Shown here piece by piece: positions 15,573-24,766 of a DNA stretch of 45,011 nucleotides. Each line of letters opens with the position of its first letter. Position 1 is the stretch's first letter. The stretch is from Saprospiraceae bacterium UBA2365 (GTDB taxonomy: Bacteria > Bacteroidota > Bacteroidia > Chitinophagales > Saprospiraceae). The stretch lies in contig DDTL01000191.1 of NCBI GenBank assembly GCA_002344345.1, positions 1-45,011 of the forward strand, read 5' to 3'. Made by a program: the position numbers and the translations under genes. Below the pieces are notes generated by a model, which searched no databases, had not been told where the DNA came from, and worked only from the letters and a program-made list of their open reading frames with translations.

Positions 15573-18026
15573 ATGACCAGAAAAATCACTTTTGCCGGCC
15601 AACTGACCGCCGCATTTTTGGTCACCACCATGATCTTCGGTCAGAACCTGAACGGTGTCAGAATTTGCCTGGATCCGGGACACGGTGGACATACCTCTGA
15701 TGACAGACAGATACTTTTGCCAAATGGCATCGTTTACTGGGAATCCGAAGGCGTCTTTGAAGCTGCCTATCATCTTAAAGATATCCTCGAAAATATTGGC
15801 GCTCAAGTCATTGTGACCAGAGCAGATAATTCTGATGCTTCTGATATTGCCCTATCGGAAAGATCTGCCATCGCCAATGCATTCAATGCAGATTTGTTTC
15901 AATCACTGCATACCAATGGCGGAGGAGGCAATTATTCCCTTGTTTTGTACAAGGAAGTCAATGGCCAGCCGGCTTTTCCTGAAGCTAAGATCATGAGCGA
16001 TATCATGGCGCCTATCCTGACAGAATCAATGAAAACCAGCATTCATTACAGTCGGGGAGATATGACTTTTCTGGGTTTTAACCTGGGTGTGCTCAAAAAT
16101 GCAGCCATGCCTTCAGTGCTTTCCGAAGCTTCCTTTCACGATCTGCCGGCAGAAGGTTTGAGGCTTAAAAACTCTGAATATCTTAAAAATTATGCATGGG
16201 CATCTGCTAAATCTATCCTTGCGTACTTCCAGCAACCGGGTTTTACCACGGGAAGAGTAGGTGGGATAGTTACGGATGCCACAGCCGGAACTGTGATCAA
16301 TGAAGTGGTGGTTGACTGTCAACCGGGAGATCAGCAATATTTCGGCGACCAGAACTACAATGGTTTTTATGCAATCGGGGACCTTGCTCCGGGCAATTAT
16401 ATGCTCAACCTGAGTAAAGATGGCTATTTGCCTGAAACACATGAAATTACCATCACTGCCAATCAGTATCTGGATCTGGATTTGACATTGCAATATTATA
16501 ACAACGGGTATCCGAATGCTGATTTTTATATTACGGGATTGCCGGCAGGTGCGGGAGAAACGGTTCAATTCAATGCCGGCAAATCTACAGATGACGGTAT
16601 GATCGTAAGTTATCAATGGAATTTCGGAGATGGTTCACCGTTGGGTAATGGGGTCATCGCTTCCCATGCTTATCAGGATGACGGAGATTATTCAGTCACT
16701 TTAACCCTGACAGATGATGAGGGAAAACAGTCAACGCTCGCAAAAAACATCGCCATCGCCACTTTCGCTCCGGAAGCGCCCAAACTGATGTCTGTTTTGC
16801 AGGATAAGAACAGAAAAAGTATAGAGATCAGCTGGGTCAAAAATGCAGAACAAAACATCAGCTGGTACAAAGTATATCGTGGTTTCCAACCGGATTTTTC
16901 GGATGGTGTCCTGTTGGAATCTGTGCCTTCCAATCAAAATATGTTAAGAATCGACAGCATGGGTGTTTATGGACAAGCAATTTATTTCAGTGTAAAAGCT
17001 GAAAACATCGCCCAAAGGGTCAGTGAACCGGGCAATATTTACGCTGCATTGCTGTATCCTGAGGAAACACTTCAACGGGTTTTGATCGTGGATGGATTCA
17101 ACAGAAGATCTTCCTACACACCCAAAACACACCAATTTGCAGGTAAATATCTCAGATCGCTTCACGCAAATGATAAATTTCAGGTTTCGTCCTGCAACAA
17201 TAGTGCGGTGGCCAATGCTTCCATAAAGCTCAGCGACTTTGATATGGTTTTGTGGTTTCTCGGTGATGAATCCACGGCTAATGAAACATTCAGCGATACC
17301 GAGCAAGCCAAAGTGAAGGATTACCTTAAAAACGGTGGGAAGCTTTTTGTCACCGGTGCTGAAGTGGGCTGGGATCTGTATGAAAAAGGAACCGCATCGG
17401 ACAAATTATTTTTCAATGATTACCTCAAAGCAACTTACCTGCATGATGGCGGTAGTGGTCGATCTCCGGCCACAGGGGTTCCGGGTTCAGGATTTGATTC
17501 TGTATACCTTGAATTCGGAGTGGTTTATCCCGAGGATTTTCCGGATGAAATCGGGCCTTATGGAGGATCTGAACTAATTCTGGATTACGCAAATAACTCC
17601 GGAGCCGGAATAAAATACAGAGGTGTTTTTGGGAATGGTTCAAAAGAATCCGCATTGGTTTACATTGGTTTTCCGTTGGAATCCGTCGGGAATGATCAGC
17701 AATTTGATTATTTTATTAAAAAACTCCTCCAATTTCTGAATAATTCACCGGTCCATGTGGAAAAAGAACCGGATAACATTTTTATTACTTTGTATCCAAA
17801 TGTTGCAGAAGAGCATTTTTTTATTAAAGTTGAAGGAGATAAGCACAATGATATACTGGTTGAGATTTTCGATGTTTTCGGGAAGAAATATCAGAGCGAT
17901 ACGATTCGTGCAGGTACTGCAGATGACCGGTTTACCGTGCAGATCCACCTTTTATCTCCGGGATATTATCTGGTTAAAGTGAATACAGGCAATTCTGAAG
18001 AAGTTTTTAAACTGATCAAAGTATAA
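15573..18026 (+). CDS. Multidomain N-acetylmuramoyl-L-alanine amidase, T9SS cargo
   Basis: 817 aa from the ATG at 15573, which begins a good signal peptide (1-24); a longer in-frame start at 15528 would overlap the upstream gene and is less likely. The Amidase_3 domain (28-215) cleaves the amide between MurNAc and L-alanine in peptidoglycan; its zinc and catalytic residues are H37 (DPGHGG), E57/E59, H113 (SLHTN) and E185 (LSEASF). It continues with a carboxypeptidase-regulatory-like domain (226-310), a PKD domain (315-398, WNFGDGSP), an FN3-like domain (400-492), a ThuA/glutaminase-like alpha/beta domain (500-735) and a T9SS sorting domain (745-817). The sorting domain suggests an extracellular or surface enzyme that may attack other cells' walls (inference). 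Confidence 0.88.
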   Translation: MTRKITFAGQLTAAFLVTTMIFGQNLNGVRICLDPGHGGHTSDDRQILLPNGIVYWESEGVFEAAYHLKDILENIGAQVIVTRADNSDASDIALSERSAIANAFNADLFQSLHTNGGGGNYSLVLYKEVNGQPAFPEAKIMSDIMAPILTESMKTSIHYSRGDMTFLGFNLGVLKNAAMPSVLSEASFHDLPAEGLRLKNSEYLKNYAWASAKSILAYFQQPGFTTGRVGGIVTDATAGTVINEVVVDCQPGDQQYFGDQNYNGFYAIGDLAPGNYMLNLSKDGYLPETHEITITANQYLDLDLTLQYYNNGYPNADFYITGLPAGAGETVQFNAGKSTDDGMIVSYQWNFGDGSPLGNGVIASHAYQDDGDYSVTLTLTDDEGKQSTLAKNIAIATFAPEAPKLMSVLQDKNRKSIEISWVKNAEQNISWYKVYRGFQPDFSDGVLLESVPSNQNMLRIDSMGVYGQAIYFSVKAENIAQRVSEPGNIYAALLYPEETLQRVLIVDGFNRRSSYTPKTHQFAGKYLRSLHANDKFQVSSCNNSAVANASIKLSDFDMVLWFLGDESTANETFSDTEQAKVKDYLKNGGKLFVTGAEVGWDLYEKGTASDKLFFNDYLKATYLHDGGSGRSPATGVPGSGFDSVYLEFGVVYPEDFPDEIGPYGGSELILDYANNSGAGIKYRGVFGNGSKESALVYIGFPLESVGNDQQFDYFIKKLLQFLNNSPVHVEKEPDNIFITLYPNVAEEHFFIKVEGDKHNDILVEIFDVFGKKYQSDTIRAGTADDRFTVQIHLLSPGYYLVKVNTGNSEEVFKLIKV

Positions 18027-18031
18027 TTAGC

Positions 18032-18334
18032 ATGGCATTATTTAATTTTTTTGGCGGAACTAAAAACCGGAAATTCGATTACATACCCAGATATTATAAT
18101 CCGGAAAAAGAAAAACTGGAAAGTGTACTGGGAAAATATAAGCAAAAGGATAAAAATGATCTTGGGAATGTCAAAATGAACATTCAGGCCGGATTGAGGA
18201 TGAGAAGTCCATCGGGAAAAACTTTCAATATCAGATCCAGCATCATTATATTTACCATACTGATAGTACTTATTCTGATCACCTTTTACCTGATATCTGC
18301 CTATCTGCCGTTGCTTTTGGGATTTGAAGGTTGA
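18032..18334 (+). CDS. Small Bacteroidota membrane protein
   Basis: 100 aa. The N-terminal half is basic and cytoplasmic, with the FDYIPRYYNPEKE motif that I have seen in a conserved small Bacteroidota family without a name. One strong membrane helix lies at about residues 70-95 (IIIFTILIVLILITFYLI). It starts 5 bp after the amidase stop codon and is probably co-transcribed. Role unknown. Confidence 0.7.
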   Translation: MALFNFFGGTKNRKFDYIPRYYNPEKEKLESVLGKYKQKDKNDLGNVKMNIQAGLRMRSPSGKTFNIRSSIIIFTILIVLILITFYLISAYLPLLLGFEG

Positions 18335-18510
18335 ATTAACCTGCAAAACTCAAGTAGTATGAATGGTAGTGTTAAATTACCCGTGTGATAAAGCCTTTAC
18401 AGCTAAGAATCAGGTTATTACATATAAATATGAATTGAATACATTATCGAACTATAATGGTGAGTATATCAAGGCTTTCGGTTTTAAAGGCTTTAGGGCA
18501 AATAAATTAC

Positions 18511-18667
18511 TAAAATTTGAGTCTAATCCGAAAAGTCCAATTTGTTGATTTTCAATCGTTTTTTGCCCTAACCCTTAAAGGTAAACGATTGAAAACCAAC
18601 AAATTAAAAGTCCCCTATTAGGAGGATTTAGTGGGCAAAGACTTTTCGGAGCAGACTCAAATTTTAT
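18511..18667. repeat. Interrupted long inverted repeat
   Basis: The left arm (18511-18561) carries AAATTTGAGTCTAATCCGAA, AAAGTCC and TTGTTGATTTTCAATCG. The right arm (18583-18667) carries the reverse complement of the same blocks, but with about 40 extra bases (including TCCCCTATTAGGAGGATTTA) splitting it. Total pairing is about 45 bp. It resembles a palindromic, MITE-like element in which one arm has lost or gained a segment. Confidence 0.75.
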
Positions 18668-18789
18668 GCTTTACAAATTGCGGAGCCTGACTGCAAATTC
18701 AATTTTTATTGTTTGAAACTTTTATGTGCCTGAGATGGTTTTAATGGAGTAATTCCGAAAAATACAAATCATTGCAAAAACGGATTACA

Positions 18790-18797
18790 TAATTTTG
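18790..18797 (+). promoter_or_regulatory. -7 box next to the flippase-like gene start
   Basis: TAATTTTG matches TAnnTTTG exactly, with TTG 15 nt upstream (short spacing). It ends 4 bp before the ATG at 18802, so the transcript would be leaderless or nearly so. Confidence 0.4.
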
Positions 18798-18801
18798 TTC
18801 A

Positions 18802-19839
18802 ATGTTGTTTCCCCTGAGAAGGTCAGGAGTATCTATTGTTAAATTGGTAAAAAAAAATAAATTCAAGCTGATCAATTTTATACTGAAATTACTCTTGTCA
18901 GTGGTTTTGGTTTATGTAATATTTTTGCAGGTGGACAGCAAGAGTTTTACGGTCAATACCTGGCAGGCTTTTTACCAATCGCTTTCTATTACATCCTTTT
19001 TCCTTTTGTTTTCAGCAGTTGTATTGGTTCCGGTAAATCTGTTTTTTGAGGTGAAAAAATGGCATTTGCTGGTCAACCGTTTTGAAGAGCACAGTTTTTC
19101 ATCTGCCTTTCTGGATATTCTGGCAGGGATCACAGGCGGGTTGGTAACGCCTGCAGCTTTAGGCGATTATGCAGCCAGGATATTGAGGATAAGTTCGGAG
19201 AACAACTGGAAAGCCATTTGGTCCAACTTTGTCAATAGCCTTTCCCTAAACATCATCGTCATTTTTTCAGGACTTGCTGGCTCTATGGTGTTGATTTTCA
19301 ACCGATTTGAATTAGACAAAGGAATCTGGTATTTTTCCGTCATCACCGGAATTTTATTAGCAGCTTTTTTTGTTATTTTATTCTTTAATTTACACTGGTT
19401 GAAACCGCTTTTCAGCCGTCTTGCCAAAAAAAAATATTGGAGCCGGGTTTTTATGTCTTATGATTCGGTAAGCGATATCAGTAAAACACTGCAGTTAAAA
19501 GTGCTGGTATTGTCTTTTTTACGATATGCGGTTTTTGTTTTGCAGTATTATTTAATGCTCAAATTGTGGGGAATTCCCGGCCATGCTGTTCTGTTGGTCA
19601 GCGCGGTCAGTACGATTTATATGATGCAGACCGTTATGGCCGTTCCGCCTGTATTGTACTGGCTGGTCCGTGGAGAACTTGCCCTGCTGATCCTCGGAAA
19701 TTTTACTTCTCACGGAGTTTTTATTCTGGCTGCAACCTTTTCACTCTGGGTACTCAATCAGGCCATTCCCGCAGCTATCGGATGGGTGATCCTGATGCGT
19801 ACCAATATCAGTAAATATTTTGGATATGAACAAAGTTAA
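18802..19839 (+). CDS. Lysylphosphatidylglycerol-synthase-TM / flippase-like membrane protein
   Basis: 345 aa, about eight membrane helices. The arrangement matches the flippase-like family related to the membrane half of MprF (UPF0104/LPG_synthase_TM): an N-terminal helix, the VNLFFEVKKWHLLV segment near residues 75-90, the GGLVTPAALGDYAAR motif near 112-128 and a C-terminal SAVSTIYMMQTVMAVPP segment. Members are integral inner-membrane proteins proposed to move lipids; the substrate cannot be told from sequence. No cytoplasmic aminoacyl-transferase half is present. It overlaps the next gene by 14 bp, so the DUF3108 and DUF4230 genes form an operon with it. Confidence 0.85.
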   Translation: MLFPLRRSGVSIVKLVKKNKFKLINFILKLLLSVVLVYVIFLQVDSKSFTVNTWQAFYQSLSITSFFLLFSAVVLVPVNLFFEVKKWHLLVNRFEEHSFSSAFLDILAGITGGLVTPAALGDYAARILRISSENNWKAIWSNFVNSLSLNIIVIFSGLAGSMVLIFNRFELDKGIWYFSVITGILLAAFFVILFFNLHWLKPLFSRLAKKKYWSRVFMSYDSVSDISKTLQLKVLVLSFLRYAVFVLQYYLMLKLWGIPGHAVLLVSAVSTIYMMQTVMAVPPVLYWLVRGELALLILGNFTSHGVFILAATFSLWVLNQAIPAAIGWVILMRTNISKYFGYEQS

Positions 19840-20644
19840 GTTGATTGCCGGTTTGATTTTTTGGCTTGTAAGTCAAGCTCTTACAAGTCAAAACAGTACG
19901 ATTTGCCACAACCGGAATCTGGCTTTCAACGGTGGAGAAAAACTGGTGTATGAACTATACTACAACTGGAATTTTATCTGGATACCTGCCGGAACACTCG
20001 AAATGACAATTGAGGAAAAAACAGATCATTATTTTATAAAAGCGGTGGGCAAAACCCATGAAAGTTATAATTGGTTTTTTAAAGTACAGGATGTTTTCAC
20101 CTGTGAAATGGATAAAATTACTTTAAAACCAAGAAAGTTTTCCAGAGACATAGAAGAAGGTGATTACAGAATTAAAAATGATATTTTTTTTAACCGTCAA
20201 ACCAATAAAGTCACGTCTTATGTCAAAATCAATGACGGTAAAACGAAAGCGTACAGATTTGACCTTTCGGATTGTATGCTGGACCTTTTGTCGCTGAGTT
20301 ACAATCTGAGAAATTTGGATGTTGGTCAGCTGATCGACCAGAAGATCATATATACAGACCTTATTTTTGATGAAAAAAAATATCTGATACCTGTCAAATA
20401 CAAGGGAAAAGTCAAAAATTTCAAAGTGAGCGGAGTGGGCATGATCGATGTGATCAAAGTTTCTCCGGATCTGATATCCGGTAATGTGTTCGACGAAGGT
20501 TCAACCATGATACTGTATGTCTCTGACGATCAGAATAAGATCCCGGTCATGATTGAATCTCCGATCAAAGTGGGAAGCGTAAAAGCCATATTAAAATCCT
20601 GGAAAAACCTTAGACATCCATTTGATCTTAAAGCTAAAAACTAA
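19826..20644 (+). CDS. DUF3108 secreted protein
   Basis: 272 aa from ATG 19826; a TTG two codons earlier is possible but less likely. The signal peptide (ends LVSQALTSQ) leads to a beta-rich protein that begins with GGEKLVYELYYNWNFIWIPAG, characteristic of DUF3108, continuing with repeated strand/turn units such as WFFKVQDVF and RDIEEGDYRI. The fold is thought to be a large periplasmic beta-structure that may handle lipids or polysaccharide. Co-occurrence with a flippase-like membrane protein in overlapping genes supports an envelope-transport role (inference). Confidence 0.82.
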   Translation: MNKVKLIAGLIFWLVSQALTSQNSTICHNRNLAFNGGEKLVYELYYNWNFIWIPAGTLEMTIEEKTDHYFIKAVGKTHESYNWFFKVQDVFTCEMDKITLKPRKFSRDIEEGDYRIKNDIFFNRQTNKVTSYVKINDGKTKAYRFDLSDCMLDLLSLSYNLRNLDVGQLIDQKIIYTDLIFDEKKYLIPVKYKGKVKNFKVSGVGMIDVIKVSPDLISGNVFDEGSTMILYVSDDQNKIPVMIESPIKVGSVKAILKSWKNLRHPFDLKAKN

Positions 20645-20654
20645 TGAAATAAGC

Positions 20655-21260
20655 ATGAAAAAGTTTTCAAACTATCTGATTTTCATCATAATTCTTGTCC
20701 TGCTGCTCGGGATGGTCTGGTATTGGGGCTACAGGAGTTCACTTTCAAAAAACCAGGTAACGGTGAGCAGTGATATTCTGTTGGAAAGTGTTAAAAATGT
20801 GATGAAACTTGGAACAATTGAAGGTAACTTCGTCGAGTTTTATCGATATGAGAACATCAAACACTTGGATATCAGTATGTTTCGGAAAAAAGCATTTATC
20901 CGTGTAAAAGCTAAAGTCCTTGTCGGGTTCAATTTAGATAGCCTAGAGATCAAAATAGATCATCCAGCAAAAAAGATCACGATTGGCAGTATTCCCGCTG
21001 CGGAGATATTATCAGTCGACCATTCTCTGTATTATTTTGACATTGATGAAGGTGTTTTTAATAGTTTCAACCGAAATGATTATAACATGTTCCAGAAAGT
21101 GACTAAAGAAAAAATAAAGAAGAAAGCTAAAGGAAGTGATCTGATCATGAAGGCTGAAACAGAACTGAAACAGCATCTGAAAGTGTATGCAAAAATTTTT
21201 GAAGAAGCAGGCTGGAAATTGGAATTCATTTATGAAATGCCGGATAAAATAGCCGGGTGA
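20655..21260 (+). CDS. DUF4230 membrane-anchored protein
   Basis: 201 aa from ATG 20655, 10 bp after the previous stop; a longer frame starting inside the previous gene is less likely. One N-terminal membrane helix (LIFIIILVLLLGMVWYWGY) anchors an extracytoplasmic alpha/beta domain with the DUF4230 pattern: an early strand on regulator-like LESVKNVMKLGTIEGNF, the central KAKVLVGFNLDSLEIKID, and a C-terminal helix (LKVYAKIFEEAGWKLEFIYE). Function unknown. It is last in the three-gene operon. Confidence 0.75.
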   Translation: MKKFSNYLIFIIILVLLLGMVWYWGYRSSLSKNQVTVSSDILLESVKNVMKLGTIEGNFVEFYRYENIKHLDISMFRKKAFIRVKAKVLVGFNLDSLEIKIDHPAKKITIGSIPAAEILSVDHSLYYFDIDEGVFNSFNRNDYNMFQKVTKEKIKKKAKGSDLIMKAETELKQHLKVYAKIFEEAGWKLEFIYEMPDKIAG

Positions 21261-21621
21261 TCTTTATTCAAAAGCATGGATCATGTACCGGAGTGCACAG
21301 TTATTGACGATTAGATTCCTGACATACATGATTTTTCATTGATTATAATGGTCAGTTAGAAACAATAATGGATTTAGGCTGCCAAAACAAAGCTATTGGA
21401 AAAAACGAAACTAACAGGGAAAAACCAATTGGATATCAAATTTGTAATTGATTTGAAGGTTTTACCTGATGGGGCTGTTGGTTTGTTGGATGGGTGAGCG
21501 TTCATTGAGTAAAAGACACTTAATTTGCCATTGAATTGTTGTTCCGGCACCAGGTAAAAACCAATGACTAACAGACTACAGACTAAAGGACTTTCAACCA
21601 AAAATTACTCAAATAATAAAA
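21261..21621. other. 361-bp intergenic region
   Basis: No gene, hairpin or clear promoter seen. Open frames on the minus strand have no protein-like composition. Confidence 0.45.
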
Positions 21622-22524
21622 ATGAAATACAGTTATAAGACAGTTATGCCCCATTTGGCGCTGCTGGCAGTCGCCCTGATATATGGGGCAAATTACACAA
21701 TAGCAAAAGAATTGCTTGTAGCACAGTTTATTTCGCCTAACGGACTGGTATTGTTTCGTGTATTGATTGCTGCGATGATGTTTTTGTTGATCCATGTTTT
21801 CTTTGTTAAAGAGCGCATCGACAGGAAAGACTGGTTGTTGTTGGCCTCCTGTTCGCTTTTTGGAGTGGTCATCAACCAGATATTTTTTATCGCAGGGTTG
21901 AAGTATACCACACCGATCAATGCAGCTGTCTTGATGGTGACGACGCCTATCCTTGTTTTGGTGATCTCAGCAATGTTTTACCGTGAAAAACTGAACCTGA
22001 TCAAAAGTGTGGGTATAGTGCTCGGAGCCGGCGGTACGTTGATGTTACTCATGAATAAGGGTTCATTCAGTTTTTCCGGCAATCTCAAAGGAGATATTTT
22101 CATCATTATCAACGCCATTTCCTATGCCATGTATCTTGTGATGATCAAGCCATTGATGCATAAGTACAGTCCCTTTACCATTATGAAATGGATATTTATT
22201 TTTGGCCTGATCCCTGTTATACCCATAGGTGTGGAAGATGCAATCACCGCACAATGGGCAAGTTTTACACCCGGAATGTGGCTGGCATTTTTTTACGTAT
22301 TGATTTTTACCACGGTTTTCGCTTATTGGCTCAATGCAATAGCCCTCAAAATGGTTGAACCGGCAACTGTCGGAGTCTATATATATTTGCAGCCGGTCAT
22401 GGCAACCACCATCGCTCTGTTGGCAGGAAAAGACAGCTTGACGATAGAAAAACTGATCCCCGGACTCATGATCATTGCCGGTGTTTACCTGGTTAGTTTC
22501 AGGAAAAAAACCAGGACCGTATGA
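21622..22524 (+). CDS. DMT-superfamily transporter (EamA)
   Basis: 300 aa, ten predicted helices in two EamA halves (about 8-142 and 155-297). Typical marks are the N-terminal ALIYGANYTIAKELL, the end of helix 4 AGLKYTTPINAAVLMVTTPI and the mirrored second-half segment LKMVEPATVGVYIYLQPVMATTIALL. The family exports or exchanges small metabolites such as amino acids at the inner membrane; substrate unknown. It stands alone, with intergenic space on both sides. Confidence 0.9.
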   Translation: MKYSYKTVMPHLALLAVALIYGANYTIAKELLVAQFISPNGLVLFRVLIAAMMFLLIHVFFVKERIDRKDWLLLASCSLFGVVINQIFFIAGLKYTTPINAAVLMVTTPILVLVISAMFYREKLNLIKSVGIVLGAGGTLMLLMNKGSFSFSGNLKGDIFIIINAISYAMYLVMIKPLMHKYSPFTIMKWIFIFGLIPVIPIGVEDAITAQWASFTPGMWLAFFYVLIFTTVFAYWLNAIALKMVEPATVGVYIYLQPVMATTIALLAGKDSLTIEKLIPGLMIIAGVYLVSFRKKTRTV

Positions 22525-22830
22525 TCCATCATCTGCCTCTTTTCGGAGAATAATGCTTGAGTTAATTGAAAATTAAGAAAAAATGAGCTTTTGTTATAGT
22601 TTTTTTGCTTAATGTATATGGGTGTGTAGAACAAATACTTACTCTGAAAAAAATGTTCAGATTATTTTTTTAACTCATGTGTTTTTCATTGTTAAACAAA
22701 TAAATATAACAAATAGTAATTTATTTTAATAACTTTATTCTTCGAAAAAAAAGACTGGAAAAATTTTATTTTGTAAGGAATATAGACATATCTTTACATT
22801 CGGTTTTAATTATATCCCATAATAGTTAAC
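22525..22830. other. 306-bp AT-rich intergenic region
   Basis: Strongly AT-rich. A weak promoter for the TPR gene may be TTG at 22771-22773 with TATCTTTA at 22789-22796 (one mismatch to TAnnTTTG). Nothing else seen. Confidence 0.4.
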
Positions 22831-24228
22831 ATGAACAATAATCGAAAAACTCATACTTTATTAAATCTCATAACCGATTTTGAGACTTTAATAGAAAAGG
22901 GGGAAGTGGGAATTTTTGAAAGGTCGGAGTTTTTGAGTCTCATTCACTATTATCAGGAAGAGCAATTGATCGACAAAGCTATTGAGGTGGTTGATATCGC
23001 GTTGGAGCAATTCAAGTACAATGTTGAATTCTATATAGCAAAAGCGCGTTTGTTACTTGCCAAAAATAGTCCAAAATTGTCTCTCCCATTGATAGAACAT
23101 GCTGAAAAGATCAGTCCGTACGAAGTAGACGTGCAGATACTTAAAGCTAAGGCATTCAGCAAAATGGGCAATACGATTGAGTCAAAAGCCATCCTTGGTA
23201 ATCTGGGAACGGTGGTGGATCAACATATTCTGGTAGAGATCGGTTTGTGTGAGTCATATATTTTTGAAGCAGAAAAAGATTTTGAGCAAATGTATCTCAA
23301 ACTCAAGGAAGTGCTTAAAATGGCTCCCCAAAACGAAGAAGCGCTCGAAAAGATCAATTATGCCAGCATGCTGTCCAGAAGGTTCGAAGAAAACATAGAT
23401 TTCCATCAGACTTTGCTCGATATCAATCCTTATAATTATATGGCCTGGTTTAATCTGGGCCAAAGTTATTCCAATATCCATGAGTATGAAGAGGCGATTG
23501 ATGCCATGGAATATTCTTTTTTGATCAATGAAGATTTTGAATCAGGTTATCTGGATTGTGCAGATCTTTGTGTTCAGATCAATAAAATGGAAAGAGCGGT
23601 TGATATTTACAGGGATTATCTCAAACGTTTTGATAAAGATCCTTTTGTACTGGTCAATCTGGCATCCTGTCTGAAGGAATTGGGAGTTTTGTCTGAAGCG
23701 AGAAAGCTTACCCTCGAAGCGATCAAACTCGATCCGTACAATGACGAAGCATACTACCTCCTGGCTGAGATCTATCAGAAAGAGTCTCGATGGGAAAATG
23801 CCTTGAATGCTTATTACAAGGCGATAGAACTGGATGACAGCAGGGAAGAATATTATGCCGGACTTGCCAACATGTATGATAAGTTGAACGAACCTGAAAA
23901 AGCGCTCAAATATTTTGATCAGGTCATCGAACTGGAACCTTCCGAAGAGCAATATTATCTTGACTATATCAGCTTTTTGTTCAGGCACCAATTGTATAAC
24001 AGGGCGCTCAGGATCATCAAAATATCTGAAGACAATGTTTACAGTCCGGATATTATTTACTACAAAATAGCTTGTCTCTGGAAAATGGGTAAGAAATCCA
24101 GAGTGCTATCATTACTGGATCTGGCGCTGGAAGAATCTTACGACAACCATCTGCTGCTTCACACGCTGATCCCGGACGCGATGAAAGATGCCTCAGTTGT
24201 GGATGTCATTAAATATTATAAGAAATAA
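22831..24228 (+). CDS. Tetratricopeptide repeat protein
   Basis: 465 aa, soluble, no signal peptide. TPR-type helix pairs run through the protein, with clear units such as YMAWFNLGQSYSNIHEYEEA, EAYYLLAEIYQKESRWENAL and EYYAGLANMYDKLNEPEKAL. The acidic, helical scaffold binds other proteins in the cytoplasm. Nothing indicates an enzyme. It appears monocistronic with its own terminator. Confidence 0.87.
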   Translation: MNNNRKTHTLLNLITDFETLIEKGEVGIFERSEFLSLIHYYQEEQLIDKAIEVVDIALEQFKYNVEFYIAKARLLLAKNSPKLSLPLIEHAEKISPYEVDVQILKAKAFSKMGNTIESKAILGNLGTVVDQHILVEIGLCESYIFEAEKDFEQMYLKLKEVLKMAPQNEEALEKINYASMLSRRFEENIDFHQTLLDINPYNYMAWFNLGQSYSNIHEYEEAIDAMEYSFLINEDFESGYLDCADLCVQINKMERAVDIYRDYLKRFDKDPFVLVNLASCLKELGVLSEARKLTLEAIKLDPYNDEAYYLLAEIYQKESRWENALNAYYKAIELDDSREEYYAGLANMYDKLNEPEKALKYFDQVIELEPSEEQYYLDYISFLFRHQLYNRALRIIKISEDNVYSPDIIYYKIACLWKMGKKSRVLSLLDLALEESYDNHLLLHTLIPDAMKDASVVDVIKYYKK

Positions 24229-24766
24229 TACGTAATTCTTCAAAGTATCGGATTGATACGATGAATAACCAAAACTGGAAACGCTGTCAGCATCGCTGGC
24301 AGCGTTTTTTTATTGTAATTCAAACAAAGATAATAGGGTCATAAAACTGATTACTGTTAGTGGAATCAAAATTGTTCGCTATTTATCAGGCTTTTCAATC
24401 GCCTGATCTTCCATACATTTCCTGGTTTTAAACAAGAAAAATTCAAACCGGTGAACAAAATCAACTTCCTATATGTTAGGGTGAAAGCTCGATAAACAAC
24501 ATGTGGAGCTCCTGAAAAACCGGCTTTGAAAGTCTCATCTTTTATCAGGATCCATTCAAACAGGCCAATTAAAGCATTTTTTGTCCGTTGGAATTCAATG
24601 TGTTATATTTATTCAGCTTGATTTTAATCATTACGAATTATTTAAAAGTAAGCACTTTTATTCATTAAAATGAATCTGACATCAATACAGTCTGAGCTAC
24701 GGACTTTGAAATAGTGAAAAAAATGGTTTGTTTTTCAGCAGGTATTCGTCAGTTAAATTATAACGT
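24229..24766. other. 538-bp intergenic region before the PDH operon
   Basis: After the terminator there is a perfect 7-bp inverted repeat, ATCAGGC/GCCTGAT (24385-24407, 9-nt loop), with no T-run. It is a possible operator for the pyruvate dehydrogenase operon. No gene and no consensus promoter is evident. Confidence 0.45.
24279..24312 (+). terminator. Intrinsic terminator after the TPR gene
   Basis: Stem AACGCTG-T-CAGC pairs with GCTG-G-CAGCGTT around a 3-nt loop and is followed by TTTTTTT. It lies about 50 bp after the TPR stop codon. Confidence 0.88.

Larger units (their letters stand above)
18335..18801. other. 467-bp intergenic region with large inverted repeat
   Basis: Short open frames here lack coding character. 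The content is the inverted repeat at 18511-18667 and an AT-rich promoter stretch with TAATTTTG at 18790-18797. Confidence 0.5.

Noticed and set aside
16113..16616. 167-aa open frame antisense to the amidase gene (also 29600-30100 antisense to lpd)
   Set aside because: Both are shadows of well-supported genes on the plus strand and have no domain of their own.
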